Source of the DNA: CAVQBC01 sp963710665
Lineage (GTDB): Bacteria > Actinomycetota > Thermoleophilia > Solirubrobacterales > Solirubrobacteraceae
DNA length: 64,000 nucleotides
Assembly (NCBI GenBank): GCA_963710665.1
Contig: CAVQBC010000006.1
Coordinates: forward strand, 772,546-836,545
Reading direction: 5' to 3'
Each line of letters opens with the position of its first letter. The stretch's first letter is position 1. Below the pieces are notes generated by a model that saw only the letters and a program-made list of their open reading frames with translations, searched no databases and was not told the DNA's origin. This document shows, piece by piece, positions 58,729 to 64,000 of the stretch. The position numbers and the translations under genes were made by a program.

Positions 58729-59438
58729 GCCGCCGCGTACAGGTCATCGGGGCCCACTCCGCCGACTTCGTGTGGCGGGCGGGCGGCGCGGTGGCCAAGG
58801 CGGTGGAGGCCGGCGGCACGGCGGAGGTGATCGCGCTCTCCTACGGCGAGCGCGGCGAGTCCGGCGAGCTGTGGAAGGAGGAGGGCCAGACGCTCGACAA
58901 CGTCAAGCGCATCCGCCGCGCCGAGGCGGAGACCGCGGCGACGGCGCTCGGCGCCTCGTTCCGCTCCCTCGACCTCGGCGACTACCCGCTGCAGATCGAC
59001 GGCGACGCGCTGCTGGCCATCGCCGAGGCGATCCGCGCGTTCGCGCCCGCCGTCCTCATCACCCACACCGACACCGACCCGTTCAACCCGGACCATCCCG
59101 TCGCCTACGCGGCCGTCGACCGGGCGCGGGGCCTCGCAGCGGGCGCCGGTGTGAGCAGCGCGTTCGCGACCGTCGCCCCGCCGGCGCTGTTCCTGTTCGA
59201 GCCGCACCAGCCCGAGCTGTGCAACTTCACCCCGACGACGTTCGTCGACATCACCTCGGTGATCGAGCGCAAGCGCGAGGCGATGGCGGCGATGAAGGCG
59301 CAGCAGTACCTGCAGACCTACTACGCGCAGCGCGCCGAGCAGCGCGGCAACCACGCCCGGCGCGCCTCCGGCGACGCGAGCGTCCGCTACGCCGAGGCGT
59401 TCCAGCGCGTCATCCCCCAGGTGGTGGATCAGCTATGA
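58725..59438 (+). CDS. PIG-L/LmbE-family protein, GalB-like 4-oxalomesaconate hydratase candidate
   Basis: 237 residues; ATGA overlap with the gene before. PIG-L landmarks: VIGAHSADFVWRAGGAVAK (metal-binding AHxDD variant, here AHSAD), VIALSYGERGESGELW, and LITHTDTDPFNPDHPVAY with the later His ligand. This sub-branch (AHSADFVWRAGG) resembles GalB of Pseudomonas, which hydrates 4-oxalomesaconate rather than deacetylating. The next gene encodes the aldolase that uses that product, supporting the assignment. Confidence 0.8.
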   Translation: MSRRVQVIGAHSADFVWRAGGAVAKAVEAGGTAEVIALSYGERGESGELWKEEGQTLDNVKRIRRAEAETAATALGASFRSLDLGDYPLQIDGDALLAIAEAIRAFAPAVLITHTDTDPFNPDHPVAYAAVDRARGLAAGAGVSSAFATVAPPALFLFEPHQPELCNFTPTTFVDITSVIERKREAMAAMKAQQYLQTYYAQRAEQRGNHARRASGDASVRYAEAFQRVIPQVVDQL

Positions 59439-60055
59439 GCCCCTATGACGAGCTGGCCCGGCTGGGCAGCGCGACGATCTACGAGGCCGGCGGGCGGCGC
59501 GGCTTCGTCGACGCCGACATGCACCGGATCGTGCCCGGCTCGAGCGCCGCCGGGCCCGCGCGCACGGTGCGCTGCGGCCAGGGCGACAACCTCATGGTCC
59601 ACGCCGCCATGGCCGAGGTCCGCGCCGGCGACGTGCTGGTGCTCACGATGCCCGAGCCGGCGCCCTTCGCGCTGTTCGGCGACCTGCTCGCGACCCAGGC
59701 GAGCGAGCAGGGCGCCGCGGCGGTGCTCGTGGACGCCTCCGTCCGCGACGTGGAGGACCTGGCGGAGCTGGGGCTGCCGGTGTGGGCGCGGTACATCCGC
59801 ATCCAGGGGGCGACCAAGCAGGCGGTCGGGGAGATCGACGTGCCGGTGGTGGTCGGCGGCGCCACGATCCGGCCGGGCGACGCGGTCGTGCTCGACGGCG
59901 ACGGCATCGCGGTGGTCCCCGCCGACGACGTGACCACGGTGCTCGACGCCGCCCACGAGCGCGAGGAGCGCGAGGCCGCCAAGCGCGAGCAGCTGCAGGC
60001 CGGCCGGCTCTCCTACGACCTCGACGGGCTGCGGGCGATCGTGGAAGGCGCATGA
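59435..60055 (+). CDS. 4-carboxy-4-hydroxy-2-oxoadipate aldolase / oxaloacetate decarboxylase (LigK/GalC type)
   Basis: 206 residues, ATGA overlap on both sides. RraA-like class II aldolase fold: LARLGSATIYEAGGRRG, GPARTVRCGQGDNLMVHAAM, GDVLVL, ALFGDLLATQASEQGAAAVL, DASVRDVEDLAELGLPVWAR, the metal/pyruvate-binding D-x-x-VRD type motif. The enzyme splits 4-carboxy-4-hydroxy-2-oxoadipate to pyruvate and oxaloacetate, the last step of protocatechuate 4,5-cleavage and gallate routes. Following a GalB-like gene, this is the firmest functional anchor in the operon. Confidence 0.85.
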   Translation: MSPYDELARLGSATIYEAGGRRGFVDADMHRIVPGSSAAGPARTVRCGQGDNLMVHAAMAEVRAGDVLVLTMPEPAPFALFGDLLATQASEQGAAAVLVDASVRDVEDLAELGLPVWARYIRIQGATKQAVGEIDVPVVVGGATIRPGDAVVLDGDGIAVVPADDVTTVLDAAHEREEREAAKREQLQAGRLSYDLDGLRAIVEGA

Positions 60056-60984
60056 GCGACATCGCCCACCTCGGGCCCGCCGAGCTCCTCACCCCGAAGC
60101 CCGCGGAGAGCCTCGCGTTCTTCCACGACGTGCTGGGGATGGAGATCGAGCACGAGGAGCGCCGGTCCGTGTACCTGCGCGGGTGGGGCGACTACCAGCC
60201 GTACTCGCTCAAGCTCACCGAGGCGCCGGCGGCGGGCCTCGCCTCGCTGGGGCTCCGCGCGCGCGACCCCGAGGCGCTCGAGCGGCGCGTCGAGAAGATC
60301 GAGGCGACCGGGCTCGGCGAGGGCTGGACCGACGGCGACCGCGCCCGCGGGCGCTCCTACCGCTTCCGCGACCCCGACGGCCACGCGTTCGACCTCTACT
60401 ACGAGAGCGAGCGATACGCGCCGCCCCCCGAGCTGCGCCCGTCGCTGAAGAACCAGCCCCAGCGCTACGTCGGCCGCGGCGCCGCCGTCAAGCGGCTCGA
60501 CCACGTCAACGTGCTGGCCGCCGACGTCCGCCCCAACCGCGTGTTCGTGAACGAGACGCTCGGCTACCGGCTCCACGAGCGGATCGAGCTCGACGACGGC
60601 ACCGAGGCCGGCGCATGGCTGTCGGCGTCGATCGCCGCCCACGAGCTGATCTACACCAAGGACGCCTACGGCCTCACGGGCCGCCTGCACCACCTCGCGT
60701 TCTGGGTCGACACGCGCGAGGAGTGCCTGCGCGCCGCCGACCTGTTCCTCGACCACGACATCGAGATCGAGGCGGCGCCGTCCAAGCACGCGATCGCGCA
60801 GGGGTTCTTCCTCTACGGGATCGAGCCGGGCGGGAACCGGATCGAGGTCACCACCGGCGGCTACTTCGTCTACGACCCCGACCAGCCGGCGGTCGTGTGG
60901 ACCGAGGCCGAGCGCCGCAAGGGCCAGGCCTGGGGCGTCAAGACCGTCGAGAGCTTCCACACCTACGGGACGCCGCCCGCGTGA
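60052..60984 (+). CDS. Type I extradiol (VOC-fold) ring-cleaving dioxygenase
   Basis: 310 residues in two VOC modules. Module 1: LGPAELLTPKPAESLAFFHD, RFRDPDGHAFDLYYE. Module 2 holds the iron ligands: His in LDHVNVLAADV, His in RLHHLAFWVDTREE, and Glu in GGNRIEVTTGGYF. This is the catechol 2,3-dioxygenase layout with complete metal ligands. LigAB and GalA belong to a different (type II) family, so this operon would use an unrelated dioxygenase for the same logical step. Confidence 0.87.
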   Translation: MSDIAHLGPAELLTPKPAESLAFFHDVLGMEIEHEERRSVYLRGWGDYQPYSLKLTEAPAAGLASLGLRARDPEALERRVEKIEATGLGEGWTDGDRARGRSYRFRDPDGHAFDLYYESERYAPPPELRPSLKNQPQRYVGRGAAVKRLDHVNVLAADVRPNRVFVNETLGYRLHERIELDDGTEAGAWLSASIAAHELIYTKDAYGLTGRLHHLAFWVDTREECLRAADLFLDHDIEIEAAPSKHAIAQGFFLYGIEPGGNRIEVTTGGYFVYDPDQPAVVWTEAERRKGQAWGVKTVESFHTYGTPPA

Positions 60985-61604
60985 CCGCCGAGGACGGATA
61001 CGCGCGCCTGCGCGACGCGATCGTCACGGGCCGGCTGCAGCCGAACGAGCGGCTCGTCGAGGCGGACCTCAGCGAGGCCCTGGGCCTGGGGCGTACCGCG
61101 GTCCGCACGGCGCTCGTGCGGCTCGAGCACGAGCGCCTGGTCGAGCGCCGGCCGAACCGCGGCGCGAAGGTGCGCCTGGTCTCCGAGCAGGAGGCGATCG
61201 AGATCCTCGAGGCGCGCGCCGTGCTCGAGTCCCTGAGCGCGGCCAAGGCGGCCGAGCAGGCGGCCGCGGCGGACGTGCGCGGGCTGCGTGCGGTGCTCGA
61301 GGAGATGCGCGGGCTGCTCGACCGCGGCGACCCGCTCGGCGCGTCCGAGCAGAACGCCGTGTTCCACCGCCGGATCGTCGGCATCGCCCGCCACGAGACC
61401 TCGCGGAGGCTCATCGAGTCGCTGCACTCGCAGATGGTGCGCTTCCAGTACCGGACGATCCTCGTCCCGGGGCGGGCGGAGCGCTCGTTCGGCGAGCACA
61501 CGGCGATCGCGGACGCGATCGACGCACACGACGCGGGCGCGGCGGAGCAGGCGATGCGCGGGCACCTGGGGCACGTGATCGAGGCGCTGCGGGCACGCAC
61601 GTAG
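60981..61604 (+). CDS. GntR-family regulator, FCD (FadR-like) subfamily
   Basis: 207 residues from a GTG overlapping the dioxygenase stop. N-terminal winged HTH: YARLRDAIVTGRLQPNERL, EADLSEALGLGRTAVRTALV, RLEHERLVERRPNRGAKV. The C-terminal FCD domain has EAIEILEARAVLESLSA, NAVFHRRIVGIARHETSRR, and metal/effector histidines in HTAIADAIDAHD and GHLGHVIEAL. The effector is probably a pathway acid. The palindrome at 55870 is its predicted site, giving autoregulation of the operon. Confidence 0.88.
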   Translation: MTAEDGYARLRDAIVTGRLQPNERLVEADLSEALGLGRTAVRTALVRLEHERLVERRPNRGAKVRLVSEQEAIEILEARAVLESLSAAKAAEQAAAADVRGLRAVLEEMRGLLDRGDPLGASEQNAVFHRRIVGIARHETSRRLIESLHSQMVRFQYRTILVPGRAERSFGEHTAIADAIDAHDAGAAEQAMRGHLGHVIEALRART

Positions 61605-61638
61605 GAGGCACGGTCCACGACGGGAGGAGCGGGAGACG

Positions 61639-62604
61639 ATGCGGTCATGGCGGGAGGTGGCGGCATGCGGGCTGGCGCTCGCCGCGCTCGGGTTCGCGGG
61701 GTGCGGCGGCGATGACGGTGGCGGCGGCGGCGGCGACGGGCCGCAGACGGTGGTCGTCGGCACGCTGCCCACGGCCAACGCGGCGCCGATGTACCTCGGG
61801 ATGGAGAAGGGCTACTTCAAGCAGGAGGGCCTCGTCGTCAAGCCCCAGCTCGGGGAGGGCGGCGGCTCGCTCATCACGAGCCTGGTCTCCGACGACTCGC
61901 AGTTCGCGTTCGTGGGGGTGATCCCGGCGGTCACGGCGGTCAGCAAGGGGCTCCCGATCAAGGCCGTGGCCGCGAGCGACGACGCCGCCGCGACGCCCCG
62001 GAAGGACTGGCAGGTCGTGATGGTGGGCAAGGGCTCGGACATCCGCGACGTGAGCGATCTCGAGGGGAAGACGATCGCCGTCAACGCGCTGCGGGGGGTC
62101 GCCGAGGTGGTCATCAAGACGTCGCTGGAGAAGCAGGGCGTCGACCCGTCGTCGGTGAAGCTGCTGGAGGTGCCGTTCCCCGAGATGCCCGCCGCGCTGA
62201 AGGCGGGACGGGTCGACGCGATCCTCGCCTCCGAGCCGTTCCTGACCGGCGTGCTCGACGCGGGCGGCCGCCAGGTCGACGCGCCGTTCGTGGAGTCGCG
62301 GGCCGAGGTCCCGATCGGCGTCTACGTGGCGACCGAGAAGTACATCGGGGAGAACCGCGACGTCGTCGACCGGTTCAGCCGCGCGATGGACAAGTCGACC
62401 GACTACGCCGCCCAGAACCCGGACGAGGTGCGCCTCATCATCCCGACGTACACGAAGGTCCCGGAGGCGGTGGCGGCGCGCATGCGCCTGCCGGCGTTCG
62501 ACTCGGAGCTCGACGAGAAGGGGATCGAGCTCAACGCCGAGCTGACCAAGCGGTGGCGGATCATCGAGGAGGTTCCGACGGTCGACGAGCTCGTGCAGAA
62601 GTGA
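61639..62604 (+). CDS. NMT1/SsuA-type ABC substrate-binding lipoprotein
   Basis: 321 residues. Lipobox LGFAGC with Cys22 after a hydrophobic signal, then an acidic Gly linker. Binding-protein motifs: GTLPTANAAPMYLGMEKGYF, VVKPQLGEGGGSLITSLVSD, DVSDLEGKTIAVNALRGVAE, FPEMPAALKAGRVDAILASEPF. This family imports sulfonates, nitrate, pyrimidines or aromatic acids. No permease or ATPase gene follows in the window. It lies 34 bases after the regulator and probably brings in the substrate of the operon. Confidence 0.87.
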   Translation: MRSWREVAACGLALAALGFAGCGGDDGGGGGGDGPQTVVVGTLPTANAAPMYLGMEKGYFKQEGLVVKPQLGEGGGSLITSLVSDDSQFAFVGVIPAVTAVSKGLPIKAVAASDDAAATPRKDWQVVMVGKGSDIRDVSDLEGKTIAVNALRGVAEVVIKTSLEKQGVDPSSVKLLEVPFPEMPAALKAGRVDAILASEPFLTGVLDAGGRQVDAPFVESRAEVPIGVYVATEKYIGENRDVVDRFSRAMDKSTDYAAQNPDEVRLIIPTYTKVPEAVAARMRLPAFDSELDEKGIELNAELTKRWRIIEEVPTVDELVQK

Positions 62605-62613
62605 GGGCGCTCG

Positions 62614-62644
62614 CCGGGTGAGCGCGGCGATTAGGCTCACCCGG
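62614..62644 (+). promoter_or_regulatory. Inverted repeat and likely leaderless promoter before the DpgC-like gene
   Basis: Perfect 10-bp arms CCGGGTGAGC / GCTCACCCGG with an 11-base loop that contains TTAGGCT. TAGGCT (62632-62637) as -10 would place the transcript start at or next to the GTG at 62647. The repeat may be an operator or the terminator of the preceding operon. Confidence 0.45.
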
Positions 62645-62646
62645 AC

Positions 62647-64000
62647 GTGACCGAGGAGATGACGTCCGTGCTCGCCGCCGGCGATCTGCGCGCGTGGCGC
62701 GACGCCGCGCCGGGTCTCGGCCGCGGGTTCGACGCCGACGCCCGCGCCACGACGGGATTCCTGGCCCGTGGCGAGCGCCTGGTGGCGGCGCTCCCGGTAC
62801 GCCCGCGGCGTGACGCGCGGGAGGAGGCGGCGGCCGAGGCGGTCCTCGCCGCGCTCCACGACGCCCGCGCGCGCTTCCTGCGGTTGCACGCCGAGCAGCT
62901 CTACGCGGTCCTCACCGACGACCTGCGCAGCGCCGTGCGGGTGGAGGAGCTGCTCGACCGGGCCGCCGAGGACTTCCCCGGCCTCGTCCCCACGCCCGGG
63001 GCGGTGGCCGCCGAGCGCGAACACCTGCAGGGCGACAAGGACGGCGCCGAGATCGCGCAGGGCCAGTTGCTCGCCCACGTCCTCTCCTCCCCCCGCGCCG
63101 GCTCGCACCTCGTGTGGGCGATGCTCCGCCCGACCGGCGAGGCCCTCGAGCGCCTCGACGACTTCCGCTCCACCGGCGAACGGACCTCGGCCGGGTCCAC
63201 GTGCGGCGCGAGGGCCGCGCGGGCGTGCTCGAGCTGCGCAACCCGCGCCACCTGAACGCCGAGGACGACTCGACGGTCGCGCCGACCGAGACCGCCGTGG
63301 ACCTGATCCTGCTCGACCCGGAGATCGAGGTCGGGGTCATGCGCGGCGGCGTGGTCGACCACCCGCGGTACCCGGGCCGGCGCATCTTCGGGGCGGGCAT
63401 CAACCTGACCCACCTCTACCGCGGCCGGATCGCCTTCCTGTTCTACATCGTGCGCGACCTCGGCTACGTCAACAAGATCTTCCGCGGGCTGAGCGCGCCC
63501 GAGCACCGGCCCGGCGAGCCCGAGGAGACGACCGAGAAGCTCTGGATCGCGGCCGCGGAGACGTACGCGATCGGGGGCGCCTGTCAGCTGCTGCACGTGA
63601 TGGACCACGTGATCGCCGAGCGCGGCTGCCGGCTGTACCTGCCGGCGCGCAAGGAGGGCATCATCCCGGGCGTCTCGAACCTGCGGCTCCCGCGCTTCGT
63701 CGGCGACCGCATCGCCCGCCAGGCGATCTTCTCCGGGCGGGAGTTCGAGGCCGGCGGCCCGGACGCCGACCTGCTGTGCGACGAGGTCGTCGAGCCGGGC
63801 GAGGTCGACGCGGCGATCGAGCGCCGCGTCGAGGCGCTGACCAGCTCGGGCCTCGTCAACGCGGCCGCCAACCGCCGCGCGATGCGGGTCGGCCAGGAGC
63901 CGCTCGACGTGTTCCGCGCCTACATGGCGACCTACGCCGCCGAGCAGGCCGTCTGCCACTTCAGCCCGGCCCTCGTCCGCAACCTCGAGCAGCACTGGAA
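62647..64000 (+). CDS. DpgC-like (enoyl-CoA-hydratase-fold) dioxygenase, frameshifted and cut by window edge
   Basis: Homologous to 3,5-dihydroxyphenylacetyl-CoA dioxygenase DpgC over its whole length, but split. The first frame (from GTG 62647) gives the helical N-terminal domain up to HLVWAMLRPTGEALERLDDF and STGE at 63180. Homology then resumes at DLGRVHVRREGRAGVLELRN (63183 on) one frame away, as if one base (a G of an Ala codon) were missing. The second part includes LLDPEIEVGVMRGGVVDHPR, GRRIFGAGINLTHLYRG, YAIGGACQLLHVMDHVIAE and EGIIPGVSNLRLPRFVGDR, and is still open at 64000. Either a real pseudogene or a base error. Confidence 0.8.

Overview
The window is very GC-rich chromosomal DNA with dense gene packing, many ATGA/GTGA overlaps and long GC hairpins as terminators. 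LPFTG surface proteins, CGAACNNNNGTTCG-type SOS boxes and near-leaderless promoters point to a high-GC Gram-positive bacterium. Several protein types (DUF6282, LPFTG and QDLR-repeat secreted proteins, a GAF regulator beside an acyl-CoA dehydrogenase) make me think of Actinomycetota, possibly Thermoleophilia/Solirubrobacterales. That placement is inference. There is no rRNA, CRISPR array or intact insertion sequence; one tRNA gene is present.

Layout. 1-7 kb: end of gluQ, an isoaspartyl peptidase, a tail-anchored coiled-coil protein with a small membrane protein, a GNAT acetyltransferase, and a translationally coupled multicopper oxidase/ZIP transporter pair. 7-9.5 kb: tandem paralogous LPFTG cell-wall proteins with duplicated leaders and terminators. 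9.5-12 kb: a small protein, an MFS exporter and a voltage-gated-type K+ channel. 12-19 kb: a plus-strand catabolic run (aminotransferase, M20 amidohydrolase, NCS1 permease, LLM oxidoreductase, TPP enzyme) resembling hydantoin or reductive pyrimidine catabolism without its cyclic amidohydrolase. 19-32 kb: desaturase, a third LPFTG protein, amidohydrolase, aldo/keto reductase, CoA-transferase, GAF regulator, acyl-CoA dehydrogenase, SIS-domain protein, glutaminase and DUF1918. 32-39 kb: two metallo-beta-lactamase-fold enzymes, a polytopic membrane protein of unknown family, two coupled secreted Cys proteins, an OFA-like MFS protein and an Amt-like protein lacking the pore histidines. 39-43.3 kb: a RemA-like protein divergent from a diguanylate cyclase, an FkbM methyltransferase, a GT14 glycosyltransferase and a small unknown protein; both outer promoters carry SOS boxes. 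43.3-48.2 kb: LysR/DHFR-like pair and an operon of two alpha/beta hydrolases, a nitrilase and DUF1622.

48.4-55.9 kb is a scrambled accessory region: two integrase remnants, an SpvB-like toxin fragment, chimeric glycosyltransferase genes, a truncated HxlR gene, a truncated HTH gene, a 98-bp and a 106-bp direct repeat, 11-bp tandem repeats and a CAU-anticodon tRNA whose 3' end faces the region. It interrupts or duplicates the 5' end of the next operon.

55.9-64 kb is the most interesting part: a tightly overlapping operon behind a perfect GntR-type palindrome. It encodes a MetE-like methyltransferase, a DUF1932 dehydrogenase, a DUF6282 hydrolase-like protein, a GalB-like PIG-L hydratase, a LigK/GalC-type aldolase, a type I extradiol dioxygenase and a GntR/FCD regulator, followed by a substrate-binding lipoprotein and a frameshifted DpgC-like oxygenase. 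The order of activities matches a protocatechuate/gallate-type meta-cleavage route (dioxygenase, dehydrogenase, lactonase, hydratase, aldolase), with several steps apparently filled by unrelated protein families. I propose it as a candidate undescribed aromatic (perhaps methoxylated aromatic) catabolic system.
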